Shown piece after piece: positions 6,813 through 14,633 of a stretch of 53,131 bases of DNA. Under the pieces are notes generated by a model that had not been told where the DNA came from, did not search any database, and worked only from the letters and a program-made list of their open reading frames with translations. Made by a program: the position numbers and the translations under genes. The stretch is taken from contig NZ_JAVJSC010000011.1 in assembly GCF_040219635.1 (NCBI RefSeq), positions 1 to 53,131 of the forward strand. The letters are read 5' to 3'. This DNA comes from Pyruvatibacter sp. (GTDB lineage Bacteria; Pseudomonadota; Alphaproteobacteria; CGMCC-115125). Positions within the stretch are counted from its first letter, which is position 1. Each line of letters starts with the position of its first letter.

Positions 6813-9094
6813 TCTGCAGGCTCCATGGTGCGTGCTTCGTTGGTTGCCTTTGCCTCTGCATCATCCGCCAGCGGTGCCACGCGGCATGGAATGCCCTTGA
6901 TATGGGGAATGCCCTGCTCACGGTCGAGAAAGTCCGGGTCATCCCGACACAGTTGTGCGTCGCTATAGTCCAGCGCACCACTTAAGTGCCCAATGCCTTG
7001 CTGCATTTCCGGTTTCCACCAGCCATGCGGCACACGCACCAGATCGTCGGGCATGGCATCCTTGATCGCCAGCTTGGCCTTGATCCGGCCCAACTGGTTT
7101 TCAACGGTCACCCATTCACCCTCTTTCACACCGGCAGCGCGCGCCGTTTTTTCGTTGAGAAATATTTCCGGCTCCGGGTGGCGGGCCCGCATTTCGGGAA
7201 TATGCCTGTGCCCGGTCTGGAAAAACCCGTCCTCGCGCACGCCGGTAAACATCAGCAGCGGATAATTCTCGTCCTTGGGCGGGTCTTCCCGGAAGTAGGG
7301 AAGCGGATCAAACCCCAGATCTTCAAGGATGGATGACTTGAGCTCTACCTTGCCGCTGGGTGTGGCAAAGCCGGTTTGCTCATAGGTCTTGAAGGCGGGC
7401 GTCTTGAAGTAAACGTCGGTTTGCACCAGCTCACCAAAAGTCTTGCCGGTACGCGCCACGCGATAGTCATAAAAGTCTTCAAGCGTTTGCCAGGGTACAA
7501 GCTCCGGCCGGTCGAGTGCGCCGGCAATGCTTTTCCAGAACGAAAACGTGCTGCGGCATTCGCCGGGCGGTTCCATGGCCTGTTCAGAAAACCGCACGGT
7601 TGACATCCACCCGAACATATCGTGCAGCCACGGCCGTTCCAGCCAACTGTCCGCAGGCAGAACATAATCGGCAAGTTGTGCGGAAGGCGTCATGAACTGC
7701 TCATGGGCGACAATCAGATCCTGATTCATCATCGCCTTTTGAATGAGCGGCATGTTGGCAAAGCTCATCAGCGGGTTGTTGCCGAGGAAGAAAAACGCCT
7801 TTACCGGATACTCGCCTTCGCCCGCCATGGCGCGGAAGGTGGCGGACGGCGTGGCCATGTGGCAGCCCATCACGAGGTTGGCGTATTCCTGGCCATACAC
7901 GCGCTTTGTCGGCTCCCTGAAAGGAAGCTGCCCGCGATACGTGAAAGCAGGATGCTCTTTCGAGCCAAGCTGTTTGGCTTTTTGCTCGTCCGACAGCACG
8001 TCGTGCATTTCAATTTCGGATTCGTTGATGATGTCCGGGTTGAAGCCCTGCAACAGCTCACCGCCGGGCACATCCACGTTGCCGCAAATGGAGCGAAGGA
8101 TTGTTTGCAGTCGGATGCCTGAGGTGCTGTTGCGCTGCATATCCGTAATCGGCGTCCAGGGAATGATCGCCGGACCGCTGGTCGCATACACGCGGGCGGC
8201 TTCGGCAATCATTTCAGGATCACAGCCGGTCAGCTTTGCAACCCGTTCAAGCGGAAACTCGTTTACGCGCTGCTTCAGGTCTTCAAAGCCGATGGTCCAG
8301 TTTTTGACGAACTCCTTGTCATACAGCTCTTCGTCGATGATGACCTTGAGCCAGCCGAACATCATGGCTGCATCGCTGCCCACCTTGAGGGGCAACCAGA
8401 TGTCCGCACGTTCAGCACTCGAACTGCGGCGCGGGTCCATGACAATGAGTTTGGCGCCCTTCGCCTGCGCACTGCGGATTGAGTTGTAGAGCGGCGTCCA
8501 GCTATGGCGACGCGGATTGTGCCCCATCAGCACAATGCATTTGGTGTTGGCAAAGTCGCCGAACGGAAACCACCCATAGGTAAAGCGGTTCACGGCGGCG
8601 GTGTTACCCGCGCACAGCGCCACACCACTGATCCAGTTTGGCGAGCCCACATGGTTCATGATCCGGCGGCCAAGCCCGTGGTCTGTTGCGGTGTTCCACT
8701 GACTGGTGGACACAGCCCAGGCTTCCGGCCCGTGATCGGCGATTACCTTCTTGAGGCGGGTGCCGATGTCACGCATGGCGTCATCCCACGTGACCTGTTC
8801 CCACTCGCCTGAGCCGCGCTCGCCGACCCGCCTGAGCGGATGCAGAATGCGGTTCGGGTGGGCAAGGCCCTTGGGTGCGATGATGCCCTTCATGCAGATA
8901 TTGTCCCGAAAGATCGGGTTGTCTGATGACCTGACTTTGGTCACGCGGCCCTTTTGCACTTCACCCACAACCGTGCAGGCAATGTCGCAGGCGGCGCATA
9001 TGAGTTTTTTTGTTGTTACGCCCGCGCGTACCGGCCGCTCTTTGAACGTCGCCGTGGCAATGGCTTCGGGGTCGAAGGGGGCTGCTGCGGGCAT
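6809..9094 (-). CDS. Molybdopterin-dependent oxidoreductase, Mo-bisMGD family
   Basis: 761 residues. The N-terminal domain binds one [4Fe-4S] cluster through C33-x2-C36-x3-C40-x26-C67 (CAACDIAC...NICMKG). The molybdopterin oxidoreductase domain follows, with a likely Mo-ligand cysteine C161 in VALCAGNT, and then a C-terminal molydopterin-dinucleotide-binding domain containing TGHRHIPEMRARHPEPEIFLN. No twin-arginine signal is visible, so it is probably cytoplasmic. The usual electron-transfer FeS and membrane subunits are absent from the neighbourhood, which instead has one small coupled gene and a divergent HxlR regulator. Close relatives include formate-dehydrogenase-like and phenylacetyl-CoA-oxidoreductase-like enzymes; the substrate cannot be read. 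ATG 9094 was chosen; TTG 9109 in frame is an alternative, and neither has a strong ribosome site. Confidence 0.83.
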   Translation of the reverse strand: MPAAAPFDPEAIATATFKERPVRAGVTTKKLICAACDIACTVVGEVQKGRVTKVRSSDNPIFRDNICMKGIIAPKGLAHPNRILHPLRRVGERGSGEWEQVTWDDAMRDIGTRLKKVIADHGPEAWAVSTSQWNTATDHGLGRRIMNHVGSPNWISGVALCAGNTAAVNRFTYGWFPFGDFANTKCIVLMGHNPRRHSWTPLYNSIRSAQAKGAKLIVMDPRRSSSAERADIWLPLKVGSDAAMMFGWLKVIIDEELYDKEFVKNWTIGFEDLKQRVNEFPLERVAKLTGCDPEMIAEAARVYATSGPAIIPWTPITDMQRNSTSGIRLQTILRSICGNVDVPGGELLQGFNPDIINESEIEMHDVLSDEQKAKQLGSKEHPAFTYRGQLPFREPTKRVYGQEYANLVMGCHMATPSATFRAMAGEGEYPVKAFFFLGNNPLMSFANMPLIQKAMMNQDLIVAHEQFMTPSAQLADYVLPADSWLERPWLHDMFGWMSTVRFSEQAMEPPGECRSTFSFWKSIAGALDRPELVPWQTLEDFYDYRVARTGKTFGELVQTDVYFKTPAFKTYEQTGFATPSGKVELKSSILEDLGFDPLPYFREDPPKDENYPLLMFTGVREDGFFQTGHRHIPEMRARHPEPEIFLNEKTARAAGVKEGEWVTVENQLGRIKAKLAIKDAMPDDLVRVPHGWWKPEMQQGIGHLSGALDYSDAQLCRDDPDFLDREQGIPHIKGIPCRVAPLADDAEAKATNEARTMEPAE

Positions 9095-9152
9095 GGCGTT
9101 TGTGTCCAATGCTGATCTGGATGAGGGAACGAACCGGCTACGAAATCAGGTT

Positions 9153-9169
9153 AGTCCAATAACTGGACT
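9153..9169. promoter_or_regulatory. Perfect inverted repeat, candidate HxlR operator
   Basis: AGTCCA-ATAAC-TGGACT has 6-base arms and a 5-base spacer. It lies between the divergent Mo-oxidoreductase and HxlR genes and overlaps the presumed -35 element of the HxlR promoter. Its size and position suit a dimeric winged-helix regulator. Binding by the adjacent HxlR protein is inference. Confidence 0.45.
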
Positions 9170-9192
9170 GAGTCGAGGGACTGCACTATATA
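9163..9192 (+). promoter_or_regulatory. Candidate promoter of the HxlR regulator gene
   Basis: The -35-like CTGGAC (9163-9168) and -10-like TATATA (9187-9192) are 18 bases apart on the plus strand, giving a leader of about 90 bases before ATG 9292. The -35 hexamer sits in the right arm of the inverted repeat, which would allow autorepression. Confidence 0.35.
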
Positions 9193-9234
9193 CAAAGCCG
9201 GGATACAAAGCCGGGCTTTATATACAAAGCCGGG
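9190..9234. repeat. Three 13-bp direct repeats in the HxlR leader
   Basis: ATACAAAGCCGGG occurs at 9190-9202, 9203-9215 and 9222-9234. The first two abut and the third follows after six bases. The first and third copies are preceded by TAT. They lie in the presumed untranslated leader of the regulator gene. They could be additional operator sites or a small local duplication. Confidence 0.7.
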
Positions 9235-9291
9235 CATTGGCTTTGGTGCTGGTTGGGCATCGGCGGCACATCAGCGTCAGGAGAGCGGCAA

Positions 9292-9789
9292 ATGAAATGG
9301 GATGATCTGCCGAATGAGCAGTGCTCCATGGCCCGCACGTCTGTCGTGCTGGGTGACCGTTGGACGCTGGTTATTCTGAGCGACATTTTTCTCGGTGTGC
9401 GTCGTTTTGAAGATTTTCAAAAGCGGCTGGGCATTTCGCGGACCACCCTTGCAAACCGGCTCAGGCTGCTTGAGCAGCATGGTGTGCTCACCCAACGGCA
9501 ATATGAGGAGAGGCCGCCGCGCTTTGAATACCGGCTGACCCCCAAGGGCATGGGGCTTTATCCGGCCGTCGTCGCGCTGCTTGATTGGGGCGACGAACAT
9601 TATTCAGATGCCGCCGGTCCGCCCATTCTGCGCCGCCATACAACCTGCGGCCACGACTTTGCCGGTATGCTGCATTGCAGTCACTGCCATGAGCCTGTGA
9701 CCCCGCATGATGTGGAGGCGCGCAAGCGCACCGCAGACAACCGCTTTGCCGAGGTAAGGCGCGGGCCGGTCAACCGCCGCGGAAGCTGA
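9292..9789 (+). CDS. HxlR-family winged-helix transcriptional regulator
   Basis: 165 residues with the family hallmark CSMARTSVVLGDRWTLVILS at positions 11-30. The recognition helix is GISRTTLANRLRLLEQHGVL and the wing YEERPPRFEYRLTPKG. Members bind DNA as dimers; several sense electrophiles or redox stress through the N-terminal Cys, here C11. A C-terminal extension has a further Cys/His cluster (TTCGH...LHCSHC), a likely zinc-ribbon-like site. ATG 9292 was chosen because CAGGAGAG precedes it. It is divergent from the molybdopterin oxidoreductase gene and probably controls both directions. Confidence 0.88.
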   Translation: MKWDDLPNEQCSMARTSVVLGDRWTLVILSDIFLGVRRFEDFQKRLGISRTTLANRLRLLEQHGVLTQRQYEERPPRFEYRLTPKGMGLYPAVVALLDWGDEHYSDAAGPPILRRHTTCGHDFAGMLHCSHCHEPVTPHDVEARKRTADNRFAEVRRGPVNRRGS

Positions 9790-9918
9790 TATTTCGCTGG
9801 CAGCGGCTGCTGTGCTAGCGTTTCAGTCAGCCGGCATCAAATAGCCGGAGAACACAATAAGCACGCCGCTCTTCGCCATCGGCATTGCTTTGCAGTGCAA
9901 TAGGGGGTGTGCGGACCA

Positions 9919-10827
9919 ATGGATGCTTTTTTGTACTCAATGGAATGGGTGCTGCCGCTGCGCAGCGAGTGGGCGACGCCTATCGCAAAGGGCTTCACGT
10001 GGCTGGGCTACGCGCCGTTCTTTCTGATCTTTCTGCCCATCGGCTATTGGCTGTGGGACCGGGCCATGTTCACCCGTCTCACTGCGCTTGTTGCCATCAC
10101 TGCTGTCGTCAACGGCTGGTTCAAGGATCTCTGGCAGGATCCGCGACCTCCGGCTGAAATCCAGCTCGACGGACAGGTGACAGGTTCTCCCGGCCGTCCG
10201 TCGGGGCATACCCAGGTTGCTGTCGTCATGTGGCTGTGGCTGGCCTATGAAGTGCGCCGCCCGTGGATGTGGGGGGTGTGCATTGTGCTTGCCGTCGGCG
10301 TCAGCTTCAGCCGTCTGTATCTGGGCGTGCATGATGTGGACGACGTGTTGACCGGCACGGCGCTGGCGCTGCTAACGCTTGCGCTGTTTGCCTGGTTGGT
10401 GTCGCCGTCAAACTCCCTTGTCATGGCGCTACGCCGGGCACCGGTTGCTCAGCTCATTTTGGTGTTTGCTCTTGTGCCGCTTATTGCAGCGCTTTGGCCA
10501 ACCGCCGTTGAAGCGGCAGACCGTGCAACCCATACAGGCTCCGGGCCGATCCTCTCCGTGATGTTCATGCTGGCGGGCTGGCTGGCCGGTGCGGCACTCG
10601 ACACGCGTCTGGCCCCTGACCGCGCACGGTCGGCGTGGTGGCAGATGGTCATCATGGCAGTTGCAGGCATCGTCGTGTTGTTTGTGCTGCGCGATGCAAT
10701 CGAGGCGGCGGGAACATCCCTTGGGCTGTCAGATGACGTCACCGGCTGGGTCGGCGGCACCATTCTGGGCTTTTACATGACGGGTCTGGCCCCCATCGCG
10801 TTCAGGGCCGCGCGGTTGATGCGCTAG
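9919..10827 (+). CDS. PAP2-family membrane phosphatase
   Basis: 302 residues with several hydrophobic helices. All three lipid-phosphatase motifs are present: K69-(x6)-R76-P77 (KDLWQDPRPP), PSGH (S95-G-H97) and SRLYLGVHDVDD (S131, R132, H138, D142). H97 and H138 are the expected phospho-acceptor and acid/base pair. Such enzymes dephosphorylate undecaprenyl diphosphate or phosphatidic acid at the outer face of the inner membrane; which one cannot be told. The C-terminal 130 residues add further membrane helices beyond the core, making it longer than simple PgpB-like proteins. ATG 9919 is preferred to GTG 9907, which leaves no room for the AGGGGG site. Its stop shares four bases with the convergent pyrC stop. 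Confidence 0.85.
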   Translation: MDAFLYSMEWVLPLRSEWATPIAKGFTWLGYAPFFLIFLPIGYWLWDRAMFTRLTALVAITAVVNGWFKDLWQDPRPPAEIQLDGQVTGSPGRPSGHTQVAVVMWLWLAYEVRRPWMWGVCIVLAVGVSFSRLYLGVHDVDDVLTGTALALLTLALFAWLVSPSNSLVMALRRAPVAQLILVFALVPLIAALWPTAVEAADRATHTGSGPILSVMFMLAGWLAGAALDTRLAPDRARSAWWQMVIMAVAGIVVLFVLRDAIEAAGTSLGLSDDVTGWVGGTILGFYMTGLAPIAFRAARLMR

Positions 10828-11858
10828 TCCACCAGCCGCCAGTGAATGCTTTCGCCTGCGTGGAACGGCACGATTGCGATGTGTCCGTCCTCAATCACGT
10901 CGGGCACTGCATGGGCGGTGCGTTCAAGGGTGACGGTGCCGTCATTGAGCGGCAGGCGATAGAACTGCGGGCCGAACTCGGAGGCGAAGCCTTCAAGTTT
11001 TGCCAGCGCGCCTTCCTCCTCAAAGGTCTGCGCGTAGCTTTCAATCGCCACAGGTGCACTGAAAATGCCTGCGCAGCCGCAGGCGCTTTCTTTTTCTGAT
11101 TTGTGATGCGGCGCTGAATCCGTACCCAGAAAAAACTTGTGGTTGCCCGACGTTGCGGCTTTGCGTAACGCCTCGCGGTGCTTGCGCCGCTTGGCAACGG
11201 GCAAACAATACGCGTGAGGCCGCATACCGCCCGCAAACATGTCGTTGCGGTCTATGCGCAGATGATGCGCTGTTATGGTGGCGGCAACATTCGGCCCGGC
11301 CTCGCTAACAAACACAACCGAGTCTTCCGTCGTGATGTGCTCCAGCACCACCCGCAGCGCCGGGAAATCTTTCAGCATCGGGCCAAGCGTTGTCTCCAGA
11401 AACACCGCCTCGCGGTCAAAAATATCGATCTCCGGCGACACGACCTCGCCGTGGATCAAAAGCGGCATACCGATGGTCTGCATCCGCTCGAACACCGCGG
11501 ACAGTTTTTTAACGTCCGTGACGCCTGCCGCCGAATTGGTGGTGGCGTTCGCCGGGTACAGCTTGCACGCCGTGAACACGCCCTCGCGAAAACCGCGCTC
11601 AATCTCGTCGGCATCAATGTCGTCGGTCAGGTAGGCGGTCATCAGCGGTGTGAAGCCATGGTCAGGCCGCACGGCGTGGCGAATGCGGTCACGGTAGTGG
11701 GTTGCGGCGGCCACCGTCGTGACGGGCGGCACAAGATTGGGCATGACGATCGCGCGGGCAAACTGCCGGGCGGTAAAGTTGGCGGCGAGCGCCAGCATCT
11801 CGCCATCGCGCAGGTGCACATGCCAGTCGTCCGGGCGGCGTAATGTAAGTGTTTCCAT
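10824..11858 (-). CDS. pyrC: Dihydroorotase, class II
   Basis: 344 residues, the normal length for the E. coli-type class II enzyme. It closes carbamoyl aspartate to dihydroorotate in pyrimidine synthesis. Zinc-site residues are visible: H13 and H15 (DWHVHLRDG), K99 as the carbamylated lysine (TACKLYPANATTNS), H136 (LIHGEV), H174 (LEHITT) and D247 (GTDSAPH). It is transcribed alone and is convergent with the PAP2 gene through a CTAG at 10824-10827 that serves as the stop of both. It is divergent from the Baeyer-Villiger monooxygenase gene across 194 bp holding a cluster of TGTCA half-sites. Confidence 0.95.
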   Translation of the reverse strand: METLTLRRPDDWHVHLRDGEMLALAANFTARQFARAIVMPNLVPPVTTVAAATHYRDRIRHAVRPDHGFTPLMTAYLTDDIDADEIERGFREGVFTACKLYPANATTNSAAGVTDVKKLSAVFERMQTIGMPLLIHGEVVSPEIDIFDREAVFLETTLGPMLKDFPALRVVLEHITTEDSVVFVSEAGPNVAATITAHHLRIDRNDMFAGGMRPHAYCLPVAKRRKHREALRKAATSGNHKFFLGTDSAPHHKSEKESACGCAGIFSAPVAIESYAQTFEEEGALAKLEGFASEFGPQFYRLPLNDGTVTLERTAHAVPDVIEDGHIAIVPFHAGESIHWRLVD

Positions 11859-11947
11859 GTTTTAACGGGTATCAGCCCGCCCTTGTCCGTTCAAGCGGAC
11901 GCGCCGCCGCACCCCTGATGCACCCCGACGGCCCGCAAGTTGATTTG

Positions 11948-11984
11948 TGTCATTTGACAGTTTGTCAGATTGCGTCAGGCTGAC
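11948..11984. promoter_or_regulatory. Cluster of TGTCA/TGACA half-sites, candidate operator
   Basis: Between pyrC and the monooxygenase gene, TGTCA (11948-11952), TGACA (11955-11959) and TGTCA (11963-11967) alternate, forming two overlapping perfect palindromes: TGTCA-TT-TGACA and TGACA-GTT-TGTCA. A third palindrome, GTCAG-G-CTGAC, follows at 11974-11984. TTGACA at 11954-11959 could also be a -35 element. The bound regulator is not encoded in the immediate vicinity. Confidence 0.5.
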
Positions 11985-12052
11985 CCTGAAATCAAAATGG
12001 GCGCGCAGCCTGCATACAGCGCCCGACCAAAGCATATCCAGGGAGCAGACAC

Positions 12053-13579
12053 ATGCCAGATACCGCACCCCTCACCCGGGCCAACCCCAAATCATCAAAT
12101 GGCCCCCAAAACGGCAAAGCCGAGCACTTTGATGTGCTTGTTGTCGGTGCCGGCATTTCCGGCGTCGGCGCGGCCTACCACCTTCAGGACCAGTGCCCTG
12201 ACAAGAGTTACGTTGTGCTGGAAGCGCTTGAAGATTTTGGCGGCACCTGGTGGATGCATCGTTATCCCGGCATCCGCTCCGACAGTGACCTTTATACATT
12301 CGGCTATCGCTTCAAGCCGTGGACCGGCAACCCGATTGCGACGGCCGAAGAAATCCGCACCTATATGGGCGAGGTGATCGGTGAAAATGGCATCGGCGAG
12401 CACATCCGCTACCACCACAAGATCCTCTCCGCCGACTGGTCCGATAAAGACAAGCAGTGGACGCTGCACGCCACGCGCACCGACACCAACGAAGACCTGG
12501 TGTTTACCTGCAATTTCCTGTGGATGTGCCAAGGCTACTATCGCCACTCGGAAGGCTATACGCCTGACTGGCCGGACATGGACAAGTTCAAGGGCGACAT
12601 TGTTCACCCGCAGACCTGGCCTGAAAACTACGATTACAAAGGCAAGAAAGTGATCTGCATCGGCTCCGGCGCGACGGCAGCCACAATCGTGCCCGCCATG
12701 GCGCCGGACTGTGAGCACATCACGGTGTTGCAGCGTTCACCGACATATTTTGTGCCCGGCCGCAACGAAAACGAGCTTGCTGATTTGCTGCGCGTGCTTG
12801 AGGTGGACGAAACATGGATCCACGAAATCACCCGCCGCGCCGTGCTGTACAATCAGGCTGAACTTACCCGTCGTGCGTTTGAAGAGCCTGAGGTCGTGAA
12901 GGAAGAACTGCTTGAGGGCATCAAGGAGTTTTTGCCGCCGGACTACGACATTGCCAAACACTTCACACCCAAATACCGCCCGTGGCGTCAGCGTGTGGCA
13001 TTCGTGCCGGACGGGGATTTGTTCGAGGGCATCAAGGCGGGCAAGGCCTCCATGGTGACTGACGAGATCGAGCGCTTCACCGAAAAAGGCATTCTGCTGA
13101 AGTCCGGCGAGGAGTTGGAGGCCGACATCATCGTCACCGCCACAGGCTTCAACCTGTGTGTGCTCGGAGACATCACGTTTTCCATCAACGGCGAACCGAT
13201 GGCGTTCAGCGACACCATCACCTATCGGGGCATGATGTTTACGGGGATGCCCAACATGGTGTGGGTGTTCGGCTATTTCCGTGCAAGCTGGACGCTGCGT
13301 GTTGATCTGGTCGGTGATTTTGTCTGCAAGCTGTTGAAAAACATGGACAAACGCAACGCCAGAAAAGTGACTGTGGCGCTGCGCCCCGAAGACAAGGACA
13401 TGCCCATTCTGGACTGGATAGACCCGGAAAACTTCAACCCCGGCTACCTGATGCGCAACATGCACCTGCTCCCCAAACGTGGCGATAAACCCGAATGGCA
13501 GCACAATCAGGACTACTGGATTGAACGCGACCAGCTCCCCGCCATCGACGTGAATGACGCAGCGTTTGTGTATGAATAA
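12053..13579 (+). CDS. Flavin-containing monooxygenase, Baeyer-Villiger type
   Basis: 508 residues. The FAD site is GAGISG (32-37) with FGGTWWMHRYPGIRSDSD downstream. The NADPH site is GSGATA (204-209). The Baeyer-Villiger fingerprint FxGxxxHxxxWP is fully met by F179, G181, H185, W189 and P190, and the ATGF motif of the family is at TATGFNL. These enzymes insert oxygen next to a ketone to give an ester or lactone; EthA-like members also oxidise sulfur compounds. ATG 12053 follows GGGAGCAGACAC. An alpha/beta hydrolase gene and an MFS transporter gene follow on the same strand, consistent with ketone to ester to alcohol plus acid. Confidence 0.9.
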   Translation: MPDTAPLTRANPKSSNGPQNGKAEHFDVLVVGAGISGVGAAYHLQDQCPDKSYVVLEALEDFGGTWWMHRYPGIRSDSDLYTFGYRFKPWTGNPIATAEEIRTYMGEVIGENGIGEHIRYHHKILSADWSDKDKQWTLHATRTDTNEDLVFTCNFLWMCQGYYRHSEGYTPDWPDMDKFKGDIVHPQTWPENYDYKGKKVICIGSGATAATIVPAMAPDCEHITVLQRSPTYFVPGRNENELADLLRVLEVDETWIHEITRRAVLYNQAELTRRAFEEPEVVKEELLEGIKEFLPPDYDIAKHFTPKYRPWRQRVAFVPDGDLFEGIKAGKASMVTDEIERFTEKGILLKSGEELEADIIVTATGFNLCVLGDITFSINGEPMAFSDTITYRGMMFTGMPNMVWVFGYFRASWTLRVDLVGDFVCKLLKNMDKRNARKVTVALRPEDKDMPILDWIDPENFNPGYLMRNMHLLPKRGDKPEWQHNQDYWIERDQLPAIDVNDAAFVYE

Positions 13580-13641
13580 AGCCAACTGACGGGCGCGCGC
13601 ATAACAGGTCGCAGCCGCGCGCCCTATCGGCATCTGTTGTG

Positions 13642-13699
13642 AACGTGGTACGCAGCGTGCGCGCGCTTATGCGTACCGTGCGCTGTTTGTCACCACGTT
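13642..13699. promoter_or_regulatory. Nested inverted repeats in front of the hydrolase gene
   Basis: AACGTGGT (13642-13649) pairs with ACCACGTT (13692-13699), and GGTACGCA (13647-13654) pairs with TGCGTACC (13670-13677). The pairings share bases, so they are alternatives. The outer right arm ends 10 bases before ATG 13710, so folding could affect translation of the hydrolase. It could also simply be a binding site or mark an internal promoter. Confidence 0.45.
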
Positions 13700-13709
13700 G
13701 CCAGGTCCC

Positions 13710-14633
13710 ATGCCGTCTTACCCTCACGCCGACCCCCGCCACGCTTTCTTTGATGGCTCTGAAGCCCGCATTTCCTTTTGGGAGTGGGGCGACCCTGATG
13801 GCCAGCCGGTCGTGCTTGTGCACGCCACGGGCTTTCATGCCCGCGTGTGGGATGAAACCGTCAGGCATCTTCCCGACAGCTATCGGATCATTTCGGTGGA
13901 TATGCGCGGGCATGGCCTGAGCGAGAAGAAAGGCCTGCTGCTGGACTGGTCGCTGGTGGCGCATGATGTCAGCGAGCTGTTGGACCATCTGGCGCTCAAA
14001 AACGTCATCGGTGTTGGTCACTCCATGGGCGCACATTGCATGTCGCAGGTGGCGCTCGCGCATCCTGATATGTTTGAACGTCTGCTGCTGGTTGACCCGG
14101 TGATGATGGAACCGGAACGCTACGCCACAGATGGCAAGGCAGAGCTGATGGACCCGGCAGAGCACCCCGTCGGCAAGCGCCGCGACCAATGGCGCGACTG
14201 GCAGGAGATGTATGACCGCTTCAAGGACCGGCACCCTTATTCGCTGTGGAAGCCGCAGGCGCTTGAAGATTATTGCCGCTATGGCATTCGTCCGCATCCG
14301 GACGGTGAGGGTTTCGCGCTTGCCTGCCCGCCGCATGTGGAAGCATCGGTTTATATCGGCAGCGTCAACGGTTGCCTGTATGGCCGCCTGAACGCCATCA
14401 AGGTGCCCGTCACAATTCTGCGTGCCAAGGGGCGAGCACCGGGTGATGAAAAGTTGATGGACTTTGCCATCTCGCCCACCTGGGACCAGCTCCACACCGA
14501 GTTTGCCAACGCGCGCGACGTGCATCTGCCGCATCTCAGCCACTTCATGCCGATGCAGGATCCGGCACTGACGGCGTATTTCATCCTCAACGCGACCGCT
14601 ACGGCCGACGAGGCGATCGCAGCCGCCAAATGA
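13710..14633 (+). CDS. Alpha/beta hydrolase (esterase/lactonase-like)
   Basis: 307 residues with an alpha/beta hydrolase fold. The oxyanion region is HATGF (38-42), the nucleophile elbow is GHSMG with S105, and the catalytic His is likely in LPHLSHFMPMQDP near the C-terminus. Placed after a Baeyer-Villiger monooxygenase, it probably hydrolyses the ester or lactone product, as in several characterised ketone pathways; this is inference. ATG 13710 was chosen over TTG 13698. Its stop overlaps the start of the MFS gene in ATGA (14630-14633), so the two are translationally coupled. Confidence 0.85.
   Translation: MPSYPHADPRHAFFDGSEARISFWEWGDPDGQPVVLVHATGFHARVWDETVRHLPDSYRIISVDMRGHGLSEKKGLLLDWSLVAHDVSELLDHLALKNVIGVGHSMGAHCMSQVALAHPDMFERLLLVDPVMMEPERYATDGKAELMDPAEHPVGKRRDQWRDWQEMYDRFKDRHPYSLWKPQALEDYCRYGIRPHPDGEGFALACPPHVEASVYIGSVNGCLYGRLNAIKVPVTILRAKGRAPGDEKLMDFAISPTWDQLHTEFANARDVHLPHLSHFMPMQDPALTAYFILNATATADEAIAAAK

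Noticed and set aside
9190..9234. A mini-CRISPR or attachment site made of the 13-bp repeats.
   Set aside because: Only three copies, two of them abutting, and no integrase or cas gene nearby.
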